45,661 nucleotides of DNA from Beroe ovata (taxonomy: Eukaryota > Ctenophora > Nuda > Beroida > Beroidae): the NCBI GenBank assembly GCA_946803715.1, contig CAMPET010000320.1, positions 1,026 to 46,686 on the forward strand. Direction: 5' to 3'. Below, in pieces: positions 24,601 through 36,106 of the stretch (positions are counted from its first letter, which is position 1; each line of letters begins with the position of its first letter). The notes under the pieces were generated by a model. It was not told where the DNA came from, did not search any database, and saw nothing but the letters and a program-made list of their open reading frames with translations. The translations under genes were made by a program, and so were the position numbers.

Positions 24601-27600
24601 TAACAGCAAACAGTGACATTCTTGTTGTCATGTGGTAACTGGTAGCAATGGTTACCCACCTGTGAACAATGATCCCGGTTGCCATGGGAGTTCTACTCTT
24701 CTTCCAGAAGAGAAGAGCCATATCGAAACAGTTGTCAAGAGCACAGTACACTGTCATCAGATCGAATGGATTCTGTGAGAAGAGAGAGAGAGAGTTGCTG
24801 GTGAATGTCTCTCTTTACTCTAACTACTCCACCTTCAATCCTTACTATTAATTTCTATTTAACGGAAATTCAACATCCTCTCTCTCTCTCCCTCTGAAAA
24901 ACTTATCCATCATCCTTCCACTCTCACTCCCATTCCCCCATCTCTATTCCCGATAATCCCTTCTCCCCCCTCCCCTCCTTCCCGGGGGAACTCACATCGA
25001 AAGTGGCCGAGCCGTTCTCGTACTTCTTCTTGTGAGTATTGAAGATGGACGTGTAGGAACCTTGCATGATCTGTCCCAAGAGAGATCCGACATCGTGCAG
25101 CTGAACTTCCTGAGGGGAATGTATTGGTGAGGAATGAGGATTGAGGAACCGATTCTTGTTCGAACCGGGATTTGAGGGGAGTTTATCATGTGGTGGATGT
25201 GGTTTCCTTGGAAACGAACAATTTAAGTTGAACAGATTGTTCAATTTCATAATCCGTGTGTTATTTTCATTTGACAGACCGGTAATCTCGCTCCACATCC
25301 ATCCTCCATACTCTGCGAATCGATCTTCAGTTTGTTCTGTTTTCTCTCGGCTCTCTCCATTAGTAGTCGATAACCTCCAGATTTGGGATCCAACGAGTTG
25401 AACAGGATCTTCAGATTTTTCGCCGTGAGGAACTGAATGAATGGTGCCGTTAGATTTCTAGATACTTCCATTTCCTAGGTCCTTAAATCTCCGGAATGTG
25501 GAGGTTATCCCAGAATAAGAGTTGTTTTCTCTAAAAAACCTGTTTCAAGTCACATCCGTAATCCATAAGAAGTTTTACAAAGGCGGTCCTTTGTTTCGTT
25601 ATCGCGAACAGCATCAACTGTTCCAGCTCATCTGACTGAGAGAAAGAAGAAGTCAGATCGAGGTTTTTGTTTCCCAAACGTTTGAAGATCTGAGTTTATT
25701 TTATGGATCACGAATTCTCGACGATACGTACCGAGAATTTGTATAGTTTCTGACTGAAGATGAATTCCCGAGCTATCTTGGAGTGTCCCCACGTGATAGC
25801 CAGCCTCATTTGCCTCATTTTAGTGGCAGCAAGGACATTCGCATTGGCTGAGACAATGTAGATTTGCAGGAATTATCATTTCGAGATAGTCTTTTTTGTA
25901 GTTGCTGGAGAAACCAGTGGTTATTGTTGGTTCGCAATTACCTGAACTCTTCATGAGAGAAGAGAGGATGTAAAAGTCGAGGGGTTCAGGGTTTTGGATA
26001 CTGTAGATGGTGACAAAATCCCGGTAAGACGAAATCTCCAGAATCAAGTCCATCATCGCTTCCTCTATCTTGTACTTTCCAAAGTCCTTCTCGATAAGTC
26101 GCTTGATTTCAGCATCAGCTTCGGCTATTAGCATTGAGATTTGAGAGTTCGAAAAATCGACACCTTTTCGATAATTTATGTTTTTTGAAACTCAATTTGT
26201 CACGAATTGAAATTTCCAACCTGGCATTTTTCTCTCCTTCCTCCCATTTTTCCCCTCTGATTCTATCTCGACGCTGTTCTCAAAACCGTAACACAAGATA
26301 TCGCTTGCTCGTCCACTTCCCTTTAACACGACCAGCGTATTGCCTGATGTTGCAGTTAGTAGGTATTATGAAGGAGTAAGTAGTTGGTATATTTATTATG
26401 AAGGAGTTAGTTGTTGGTATATATTATGAAGGAGTAAGTAGGTATTACGAAGGAGTTGATGACAGGATGTGGAGTTACAAAAACACACAGTTTAATGACA
26501 GTGTTAATTTAAACATGGAGCGAGTTAATTATGATAATCAGACATGCCGAATAGTAATACATAAAATTAAGTTAAATTGAAATGTTAAACTGAAATAGGA
26601 CAGGATAGCGAATATCGCAGTACGTAATATTTGTGGCCGCTGTATAATTGTAATGATAAATCATTGATATTGTACAACGTCAGTTTTTCGCAAAAACTGG
26701 TCGAGTCTGAAACAGGGTGTGAAGTCTAAAGTTCCTTTGTTTATTTAACACAGGAGTTGGGTGTGGTCTATTTTATTGAACGATACCTTTTCTGATGGTG
26801 CTGACAGCTATCTCTAGACTCCTCATTCCCCCCTCCACCATTATACATACCATAGGCAGGGGGACTTCTGAAAATAAAAGTAAATATTGGTATAAATTCA
26901 AATTATTATTAATGCTCAGATTGATAAGTCGATGTCACACAACAGATTACGGCTCAGGGAAGCGAGAAAGGGTCAAGATTCCATCGGGAATCGATTCCGC
27001 GTCCAAAATTACATAGGAATCGATGGTATTTGCTTGAAAATTTGATAGAAAAATTCATTCGTATTTTTGAGTCACAGGGTCGGATGAAAATGTAGTGAAT
27101 GAACCCACACTTCGCTGCCTCGATTTTGAAGACTTATTATGGACAGTAAACTGGCACTTATGGTGCTCATTTTGCACCAATTCATCTCTCCTACTCTCAT
27201 ACTACTAGGAACCACCCTCATTACGAACATGCCATATTCATACTCGCTGTGAAACCACGCCCAAATCACGATTTCAAACCTGTGGGAAGCAATACCAATA
27301 AAAACACGAAAATCAATGGGACACCAAAAACCTGCAAAATTATTTTCGCAGTAGAAATACTAAGGAGGAGTGTTTCCGGCCTATTTTTTGACGTAGAATC
27401 CGAATCTGATGGTATTTTTGAGCTAACTCATCGGCAAATTGGCGTAAATCCAAATATATTCTTAGATTGATAAGTCGATGTCACACAACGTATAACGGCT
27501 CAGGGAAGCGAGATAGGGCCAAAATTCCACAGGGAATCGATTCCGCGTCCAAAATTACATAGGAATCGATGGTATTTGCATGAAAATTCGATAGAAAAAT

Positions 27601-30403
27601 TCATTCGTATTTTTGAGTCACAGGGTCGGATGAAAATGTAGTGAATGAACCCACACTTCGCTGCCTCGATTTTGAAGACTTATTATGGACAGTAAACTGG
27701 CACTTATGGTGCTCATTTTGCACCAATTCATCTCTCCTACTCTCATACTACTAGGAACCACCCTCATTACGAACATGCCATATTCATACTCGCTGTGAAA
27801 CCACGCCCAAATCACGATTTCAAACCTGTGGGAAGCAATACCAATAAAAACACGAAAATCAATGGGACACCAAAAACCTGCAAAATTATTTTCGCAGTAG
27901 AAATACTAAGGAGGAGTGTTTCCGGCCTATTTTTTGACGTAGAATCCGAATCTGATGGTATTTTTGAGCTAACTCATCGGCAAATTGGCGTAAATCCAAA
28001 TATATTCTTAGATTGATAAGTCGATGTCACACAACGGATAACGGCTCAGGGAAGCGAGATAGGGTCAAGATTCCACTCGGAATTGATTCTGCGTCCAAAA
28101 ATACATAGGGATCCCCCAATAGTATCCCACTATCTTCTAACCCCTCCGACCCTGTGACTCAAAAATATGAAAAAAAAAAATCTATCGAATTTTCATGCAA
28201 ATACCACCGATTCTTATGTATTTTTGGACGCTGAATTGATTCCGAGTGGAATTTTGACCCTATCTCGCTTCCCTGAGTCGATATCTCAATTTTCCATGTC
28301 ATCTCCGAACATCTCCTGTAGTGTGAGTTTTTGATGATGTGTTGCATTTTACTGTGACAATGAGCGGAGCGTTGATCTGTTGCGAAATTCTACCCCTCCT
28401 ACTCACTATGCTTCATGAAGATATCACAGATCAGTGTCTCGAGGGCGGCACGGAAATCGTACTCTATCCCGTCCGTGCCGGTCGTACCGTCGTCCACCAG
28501 GAAGTGATGGGTGTGGTTGGGGTCGAGAGTCGCGTAGCCTTTGTCAGGGGGCTCGATAGGATAGCACGTGACTTCCCTCTGCTGTAAGATAGGAGGTTGC
28601 TAGGATGATGATTGTGTTGCTAGGGTGACGATGAGTGTGTTGCTAGGGCGATGATTGTGTTGCTATGGTGACGTTGCGTGTGTTGCTATGGTGATGAGTG
28701 CGTTGCTATTATGATGCTTGATTTACCTACCCCTCCGAAGTGTCCTCTATTAGAGTGGAGTAGGAGGTCGTTTTTCCACGTTTTCCCCCAATTCCCGACT
28801 CCGATTGTTGGTATTCGTGTCGTTGAGATACTCTGACTTATCACATCTCCCACAAGTTTCATTACCCCCTGTGTAGGAGTGAGTAAGAGTGACGTTTCCT
28901 ATGAAGAAGAAGGACATAACTCCGTCCGTTCTCAAGAATTGAGATTTGAGATCCCAACCCACCATTTCCTCATTTCCTCATTTCTAGAGAGGGTAACTCA
29001 CACAATGCTGACCGCCAGTGATGATCCAGGCATGGGTAGACTTGGCAGCATTGAGTAGACCTTGTTGGAAGGAAGCACAGATGTCCTGCGGAACATTGAA
29101 ACTCTTGGCTCCCCCCGACACCGATATTAAGAGATCTGAAATGGAGGACGGTTTATAGAAACTTGTCGACTGAGAATCCTCCCCCACCCCTTGCCTACTG
29201 ACGATACTCTCAGCCCCAATTTGAATACTTCCTCATCCGTTACCTGGCTCCCCGAGTTTCCAAAAGTCGGAAAACAGCGATTTCAAGTATTCAATCCGTG
29301 ATGGTTCACTGTAATCAGTGGCTATCCTCATGTACTGAGCTTCATCAACACATTCCTCCACATCGAATACAATCTTGCCGAAGGCAGTGTTTTTGGTGAG
29401 CATCGTGTTCCCCTCGCCTGACCACGTCGCGTCTTCTGGCATCTCTGTGAACTCTGGGCGAGAGTGTTGCCATGGTTACGGGCGTAATGGTTAGTAACAC
29501 GTATGGTGTTAGGATAAGATGACGTCTCATTTAACATTTTCGACGAGGTGGTAAATCTTTTCCCTTAGCCCATCATGTGTGATGTTTGATCAATCAGTGA
29601 ACGAGATTCCTGTTTACCTGGGCTATTTTTGGGGTGTTTAGACAGCTTGTTGTTACAATAACAGATCGGATCATTGTCCTTATCATCATCTTTCTTCTTC
29701 ACAAACTTGTAGCACTCCCTCACTTGGATGTTTTTCACCACCCATTCGTCGAAATTCCTCTGAAAAGGAGAAATCAGTTGAGCAAACGCGATGTTGAGAA
29801 AATGATGCTCTTTGGGCTAAAAACAATACATCAATTAGCAGTTGATGATGCGTTTAGCCATCACAAAATTTTGTCTTACTTATTTATCTCACGGCTGCGA
29901 TTTAGGGCGTGGCCCCCCTAATTTACCTTAAGAACAAGATTTTCAGAAATACAAGCAACATCCACTACTCCATGACGACGTTTCATTGAGAATAGATTAT
30001 CACTGAGTATAATTGACAAACAAAAAGTGTAGTGCAGCGTCACATAAGTTGTAGTTTAGCTGAATCATGTGATGAACACTTTAATTGGTTACGTGAAGTG
30101 GGCAATTAGGTTAATTAAAGATTAATTGGTTGTACTTTAACACTTTATTAGAAACAATGCTTCATGACGCACCAAATTAAATTAATCCTCGTACTTATTT
30201 GGCAACTTTATTCATCCTAATAAGGTTTTTGCGGAATAGAGATAATTGGAACTGACCTGAAATCTGATTTTTGTAAGGGAAAACTGTTCATAAAGATCGA
30301 GGAAAGGGGGTATGCAAGGATCTCCTTCATTGAAAAAACCCATGTTTAACCGAGTCACAACACAACCGCATCTAATGGTCTCTCCTCCACATAAATCGTA
30401 CAA
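18675..30403 (-). CDS. TRPM2-like: TRPM2-like cation channel with C-terminal NUDT9-H domain
   Basis: Thirty exons, 5' to 3': 30403-30257, 29759-29618, 29444-29244, 29135-29002, 28868-28731, 28581-28407, 26867-26787, 26343-26221, 26124-25942, 25847-25732, 25635-25540, 25474-25280, 25109-24996, 24772-24660, 24541-24458, 24307-24079, 23946-23858, 23751-23618, about 23330-23138, 22665-22499, 22298-22142, 21970-21814, 21676-21533, 21375-21178, 21055-20888, 20707-20089, 20005-19870, 19452-19273, 19101-18994, 18815-18675; roughly 1,620 residues. Phase agrees at every checked junction. Seen: TRPM homology regions (IQVRECYKFV, DLLISVSGGAKSF, STHAWIITGGQHC, TIGVGNWGKTW, HHFLVDDGT, VLKGSGRASDIL); S1 FYTSPAVKFILNGITYLIF; S4-S5 IGPKIFMLKRMAVDLFFFLF; pore helix RRSYFNVFGDLD; S6 VNIMLINLLIAIFSNTY; a TRP-helix region, coiled coil, then NUDT9-H (WEVPLEFYDPPEFTAE, RTGLKGRGIFQRWGPNH, GYFDSTYNTDNAW, and CWQRLEG...LLKKA at the end). 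The family is a Ca2+-permeable channel gated by ADP-ribose and Ca2+. Its Nudix box is degenerate. Exon 19's start is lost near an assembly gap; the exon 12 donor (GTCTGT) is weak. Confidence 0.93.
19102..19272 (-). repeat. TGACACCA minisatellite in TRPM2-like intron 28
   Basis: On the minus strand the intron is built of TTGACACCACTTTACCCGC / TGACACCAGTCTGC units, with one 33-base period present twice exactly. It shares its core with 2530-2651 in the exchanger gene. Confidence 0.85.
20044..20080. repeat. X-box-like palindromes in TRPM2-like intron 26
   Basis: GTTACCATGGTAAC is perfect at 20044-20057, followed by GTTACCATGGATAC 13 bases later. The intron is only 83 bases long, so the palindromes make up about a third of it. 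Confidence 0.9.
23340..23375. other. CA microsatellite and 11-base N gap
   Basis: A (CA) run at 23340-23364 is followed by eleven Ns (23365-23375). It falls between the S1 exon (ends 23618) and the S2 exon (ends 23138). No AG acceptor exists between the repeat and the recognisable S2 sequence VDMVIYTLGIFSLG, so part of the S1-S2 coding sequence or its acceptor is probably missing. Confidence 0.85.
24555..24660. repeat. X-box-like repeats in TRPM2-like intron 14
   Basis: GTTGTCATGGTAAC occurs at 24555-24568 and 24591-24604, followed by degenerate GTTGTCATGTGGTAAC and GGTAGCAATGGTTACC. They fill most of the intron between exons 14 and 15. Confidence 0.88.
26920..28012. repeat. two tandem copies of a ~546-bp repeat in TRPM2-like intron 6
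   Basis: The units 26920-27465 and 27466-28012 are nearly identical (shift 546 bases). Each starts ATTGATAAGTCGATGTCACA and ends near AAATCCAAATATATTCTTAG. Inverted relatives lie at 42385-42915 and 42905-43262. The short ORFs in it (73 residues plus, 65 minus) are repeated exactly because the DNA is; they resemble no known protein. This looks like a non-autonomous transposable element or satellite-like unit. Confidence 0.9.
28013..28285. repeat. partial third copy and fold-back end of the 546-bp repeat
   Basis: A third copy starts at 28013 and stops near 28110. After a short spacer the same sequence returns inverted: 28037-28110 pairs with 28211-28283 with few mismatches, around AGGGAAGCGAGATAGGGTCA. 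The structure could form a long hairpin. A poly-A run lies in the inverted part near 28170-28180. Confidence 0.85.
28592..28725. repeat. GTTGCTAGGATGATG-type repeat in TRPM2-like intron 5
   Basis: Six imperfect units of GTTGCTA(G/T)GGTGACG/ATGATGAGTGT fill the intron between exons 5 and 6. The half-site GTTGCTATGG links it to the X-box-like family. Confidence 0.8.
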
Positions 30404-32315
30404 TCATAAAAAGAACGCACCAAGGAAAAACAAGACCAAATGTACAAGATGGCAGACGTATATTTTCTGTTAAAGCCTCTGTTGCTGCTACTAGGCTATG
30501 GAGAGGAAATATATAAACGTGTTGCACTGCGTGTATAAATATATATCACACTTACCGAGCTAGGCTTTATAGTGATGTTATTGCTGTGCGCGGCGCGTCA
30601 CAATAAGTATAAAACGGCGCGCGCAGTATGTTATTGCGTTTAAATCATGATAGATATGTAACTGTTCCGATCAGTAAAACTATTGGTGACGTTTCGTCAT
30701 AGCTAAAATTACTGGGAAAAATCAGGTCATACCACCGTGAAGCCCTAAAATCGAAGACATACAGACACACTCAGACTCAGAGACACACACACACAACACG
30801 TTTCATAATCGTCATTCTTCGAGGTGTTACTCTTATTGGGTAGACGTTAGTGAATTCTGCCTAATTTTTTCCGTAGGGGAGCGAGCTATATATGTTTCCT
30901 GTGTGTGTGAAGACTTCCAACGGCAGGTTATAACACTGCAGCTTGCCCAGATTCATAATCTGTCATCGGGAAGATGACTCACTCAGTCATGAACCAGTGG
31001 AGAGTTTTTGAGGTCATATTCCTTCGATTATCGCGTAGCCTTCTCTATTCTGACGTCACTAACGTATGTTATTAAAACCTCACATGTGTTGAATTTGAAT
31101 TTATGCCTATTCAATATTTATATTATGCAGCTAACCGAAAATAGAATATGGATTTTTAACTTTTCATCAGGTATTGACCTAGCTATCATGGAGGGAACCC
31201 TCATTAGTGGTGTTGTTGTGAATGTGGTGCTGATATGTTGACCATGTGTTTTACTTCTGTGTGTGTCTGTTCGTGTGTGTTTGTGTGTCACCATCTACCA
31301 CTTGAATAGGGCGATAATTGGTAGGTATCTGGCGAGAGGGAGCTCCATGATACTGGTCACTCCATTGGGAATGTGCTAGTAAGAACAAGGTGTGTTTTAT
31401 ATTGTACGATGTCCAGCAGTTATAGCACTCTAAGATCTCTCCTCTCTAAATATGAAATACCTCATAATAAAACTATCGAATATATCGAAGTTTTTCCCAA
31501 AAAAACTTTACCGAAAAAGAAACACACTTACGTTTAGAAATGTGAAATTGTTGAACACGGTAAACATAGTCCGATCGTTGTAATGGATGAGCTATCCCTA
31601 TGTCTCTGCCGCGTATAACATATGAGTGACTGCGTGACAGTCAGAAATTTCGATGACAGCAATGAAGGATTGAAGGGAGGGTCGAGAGAAGAAGTACCTA
31701 CTCTGATCCTCTCCTCTCTCTCACATATATATTGATTTACACCAGTACTCTCAGTAATTAATCTGTATGATCTGTCAGATCGAGAGAGCTTCACAATCAC
31801 GCTTCAGTGAATCACTGGTCCAGTGATCGAGGTATATATGAGCTGCACAAGATTGCTTCGGCTAATTTGTCATGCTTGATTGCAATAAGTTTGACTGATT
31901 ATGTATGTGAGTATGTGCAGATCAAATATAGTGAGCTGGTCTAGACTCTAGCTAGTGTAATCGTGCTCATGCCAAGTGGACATGATGGCAAGGAAGTTAG
32001 TTATCATGGAAACAAAACAATGTCCAAAATAGAAGCGATGCTTTTAGCAGAAACGAAAATATGACACTATTTCCAGCACATCCAGCTGCAATCTATCTAT
32101 ATAGGTCACAGAGTAGAACGTCAGACTACCGATCACATTCCACGATCACAGAGCGACATCTCAACGCTTTCCAGTGTGTGGGGAAGTGAGAATGTCTGAT
32201 CAGTCTAATATTCATAGTGCTCACGGTGCTCAGACTCTATTGTATGATTGTGTAATTAAAGTGGGTATGAAAATATTATTTCTAACGATTTTTCAAGGAT
32301 ATAGTTGTGTATTAC
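30404..32315. other. upstream region of TRPM2-like gene, no gene seen
   Basis: On the minus strand, an AT-rich TATA-like run at 30530-30550 lies about 130 bases before the first ATG candidate. Other content: GCGCG-rich patches near 30590-30630 and CA/GT runs near 30785 and 31255. Short ORFs on both strands here show no protein-like features. Confidence 0.5.
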
Positions 32316-32918
32316 CTGGCCACAATACGAGGCCGATTTGCTGCTTCTATTTGGATCCTTGAGTATTTTGTTTGCAACGTTCTCCAGGGTGCTATTCAGT
32401 TGTACAGAGTACCGTTTCATCTGCCCCACCATGCTTCCTCTGTGCCCGCTGTTCCAGCACGGCTCTGACCCCTTCCTCATTTCCCCGCTTGATCCATTGT
32501 TATGATGCGCGAAGCACTGCGTCATATTGGGAGTTGAAGTTGCGTGGCGCTGCGCATGCGCGAGATTGTCGTGCTGCGCGCCACAGTCACCTATATCGAG
32601 ATGGTCTTGCATCACCCCATTGAATTTCTTGTCCATGTTTACACCACTCAATCTATTTGAGTGGACGGACTCCTCGTGAATTGTTCCATCAGCAGGCTTG
32701 TAGCTACTGAACTGCTTGACCATCTTGTGTTTTGGTGGAAAGTATTGAGGTTCCCTTTGCTCAGGGTCAGAGAATGCTCTTGCCAGACGGTGGTGTCCAT
32801 CATTCCCGATACCTGGGTCGGAGGTGGAGGGCATGAGACTTCTCTCATCGTGAAGGTAGTCTGAGAAGCTTCTCGATCTGTCTGGAAGAATGGAAATTGT
32901 CGGTGGTAGATTCCCAGC
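32316..32918 (-). CDS. unrecognised exon, Ser/His/Asn-rich (201 codons)
   Basis: The open frame runs from an acceptor (TCCACAG, exon starts 32918) to a donor (GGCCAG then GTAATA, exon ends 32316), phase 0 at both ends. The product is hydrophilic and low in complexity, with two related phospho-site-like motifs, RSRSFSDYL and RLARAFSDPE, and later MKRYSVQLNSTLENVANKIL, which could be helical. It looks like a cytosolic regulatory tail rather than a catalytic domain. I do not recognise it. It may belong with the exons at 35278-36106 and 37479-37605, which share strand and compatible phase. Confidence 0.5.
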
Positions 32919-35277
32919 CTGTGGACATGACCCTCTTCTCATTGTTTTGGACTTATTTTTGCTTTTCTGGTAGGTACGTTTGATAAGTGGACTTTCCGTT
33001 TTTGTTTCCTTGTCTCTCAGTTTCCAGGTATCATTTCAAGGCTTTGGTTTGTTCTCTTTCCTCAATTGTTCTTGGGGACCATTTCTTTTTATCAGACCTT
33101 CAAAAAATAACAATTAGAAGTAAGCTGCAACAGCATGAAAACAAAGAGGTCAAATTAACGAAATTGTTCACTAAACTAAGTACCACGTTACGAAGTGGCA
33201 ATGTCACCACCTAAGCCATGGTCTTATGAATATATTGAACAAGTGACAAGAATACCCAATGTCGAAATCACACTCAGATGCCTTCCTTCCCTTCATATAT
33301 TAATGGGATGCTCCTTCACAATGTTGCTCCTTCATTGTACTAGGCACTAATGTACTGTAATATAATTGTACAGGGTCACATCCTTCTAGGAATATCGACT
33401 GCTTCATGCAAATCGTTCAGCTTTTGAAATCAAACCAAACATGTATGAACAATGAAGCGATCAAACCAAGCCAAATATCAGGAAATACAACACTTTGAAA
33501 TATCAGAATGTGTCTGTTCACTGAATGCAGAAGGACCTTTCACCTACACCCTACAGTAGGATGTAAGCAGTGACCTGACTCAAAATGCAAAATATCAGTA
33601 TTATTTGGAAACTATCAGTGTTGATATATGAATATTGAATGTAAATATGAAGCGATCATACGTTATTGGAAACCCTTTGATTCAAATTATGCGACTACAA
33701 AAACTATCAAATCATGCAAGAAATTATTACATGTCATCGAATCTTGAATTAACAACCTTTTGCCACTTAAGCGTTATTAAGAGATAATTTGCAAAGCCTT
33801 CACAGCTGTCTACAAGCCTAAAAAAGTCTGGGGATATTGAAAAATAACGAAGTGTTAATTAGGAATAACAACATGGACTAAAAATCACTTGGATATAAGG
33901 ATGCTATCCATTGGATTCTCACTGGAACACCCCTGAGTTCTCACAGGAAGTAGACCACATAATATAACCTGGCTGTCTGAGTGAAATATGACATGTTGAC
34001 AGGTTTAATTGGTGGTGACAAATGTCTGGGCAGAATTTAAAAACAAGTATATCCTGGCTGCTGCTACCATGATAGTCCTTTGCCATATGGTGCTGACAGA
34101 GGGAGAGAAGATTTAAAAATAGCAAGCGCGTCTGTGAATATATATTCCCATTTCTGTCCAGGTGCAAAAAAACAAACAAACATGTCAGCAAACAAAAACA
34201 CAGACATCTGATCACATACCGAATGATATCAAACTATAAAACGTATCTTGCTCTAGATATCTCTAATCTCTATCAATAAACTACAACGACAAACAACTAA
34301 AGATATACACTGGATATATATTGGATGTTTTGTCATGTATAATTACCTATGGACAGCATCTGCCTATGTTGACTAGGAATATATGTGGAAAATGGAAATG
34401 GATCTGAACGATCAACTAGTTTATACACACTGTATAATGCACTGTTATAGCACTGTATTGCACTGTATTTGGACTGATCATTATGACGGTCAAGTCGAAA
34501 ATAGATCTGTTTATTTCCTGCTGCCTTGCTGAAATCATTTCAATTCTAGAAAATATGTTCCACCTCTACTTCAGAACACTTGAATGTGGGCCAGCTCACA
34601 TCATTGATCATCTTACAGCAAGACTCGTAGATATTCAGGAGCCATCCCTTATTTCCATCATTTCAACCTGAAGCATTCCTCACTGAAGCAACTGATCTCT
34701 TCACTCGACTGGAATTCTGTCTGTGAGCGATCATGTGACTCCGGACTTATCATGACTCGAGCCGTGATCCATCTTCATCTCGGCTAGACCGACATATTTC
34801 GACGAGGGGTGTATTTGGGGTGTTATACTTGGTGAAATTCTTGTTACATTTTGATTTTTGCCACAGGAAAGCGGGTGGTTGTATATATATCAGAGCACAG
34901 CATAGCATTGAACAAAACAACAACCGGACTACACACAGTTTGAGTGTCTATTCTAGCGCATATGAAGTAGTGTGTACCGGCATTTAACAATTAGGGGTGA
35001 TGTATGTCATGAAGTGCAATTATAACTTGACAACTGCAAATTCATAGATGTCACGTTTTAGCACAAATAATGAGCAGCAAAAAAATGACTAAGCTTGATC
35101 GTTAGCGCCTTGACAGAGGGGAAAAGATGATCTGTGGGATTTATACTTTGATCTGTTGGATTTATACTGTCATCGCTATAAGGATGTCAACTACGGCGAC
35201 AATACAGTTGACTGTTTTTTTAACAGCGTGACAGTTTTAAACCGTATATTACATCCGGATAACGGTGTTTTATCTCT
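32919..35277. other. non-coding stretch, possible intron
   Basis: AT-rich sequence without convincing exons on either strand and no strong tandem repeat. If the exons on both sides belong to one minus-strand gene, this is a 2.4-kb intron. Confidence 0.5.
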
Positions 35278-36106
35278 AGCAATTGTTTAATTTCGGTACA
35301 AAAACGCCTCTCTTATCGTTATCCAATCGTTTTAGACAATTGCATAATTTATGCTCATTCAGACTAGACTCCAGCGGAGATTTAGCGGAGATTGTTAGCA
35401 AGGGAGGGAGATAAAGCGCACCCACACAATTTATTACCCGTTCCCCAATGAAAGTCTGATTCGTGAAGTGGAACATCTGCGACTGCAACATGCTCACTCT
35501 CCCATGACTGAGGACTTTCACACTTTTCCACGCATTCACCATCCTCCCCCCTCTCTCCTTCTCCCCTCCGCCTGGGCCCACTCGACTCCCGTACTTCCCC
35601 CGCTTGGGAAGAGTCGGATCTGGGGTGTTGTCATAGTGATCCATAGTTATCCGATCACAGGGAATGCTCAAACTCCTGTTTTCCTGTCTCCCAAACTTCC
35701 TGACCCTGCCTCCTTCTCCTGGCTTGCTATTAGCAACAATCGTGTTGTCCCCATGGCAACCGCTCATCATGTTGTTTTGAACCCCGTATAAGTGATAATC
35801 GCGGACCGTTTCTGTTGCGTTTCTGTTTCTAAAGATGGAAGTCCGATAGTCCTCAACTGGGAAATCGTCGATCTCCAGATCTGCCGACATTTTATACTCC
35901 TCAAGTTCAGTGATACTGAAACCATCAGTTGCTGTTGTCACTCCTGGTAGTACGTCATGGTAACTGGGCTGGTTGTCATGGTAACTGGGCTGGTTGTCAT
36001 GGTAACTGAGCTGGTTGTCATGGTAACTGAGCTGGTTGTCATGGTAACTGGGGTTTGGGGTAATTGTGGGTGGGGTGGATGAGCGAGACGAAGACATTGA
36101 TCTCTT
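35278..36106 (-). CDS. unrecognised exon with SYHDNQ repeats
   Basis: The frame is open for 276 codons from a possible acceptor (GAGACAAG, exon from 36106) to a stop near 35278; the true donor may come earlier, for example at the GTGAAT after about 35548. The N-terminal part is Ser/Thr/Pro-rich, followed by five SYHD units, four of the form SYHDNQ(L/P), then an acidic segment (ITELEEYKMSADLEIDDFPV). No domain recognised. The repeats are encoded by 21-base units containing GTTACCATGACAACC, the same motif that fills introns elsewhere, so expansion of a non-coding repeat into coding DNA is possible. Alternatively the frame is fortuitous. Confidence 0.45.

Noticed and set aside
27072-28016. Pairs of identical 65- and 73-residue ORFs
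   Set aside because: They are identical because the 546-bp repeat is duplicated; inverted copies at 42.4-43.3 kb have frame changes, and no known protein motif is seen.
31008-31241. 77-residue hydrophobic ORF upstream of TRPM2
   Set aside because: AT-rich, no homology recognised, no splice or promoter support; ordinary for a non-coding region.
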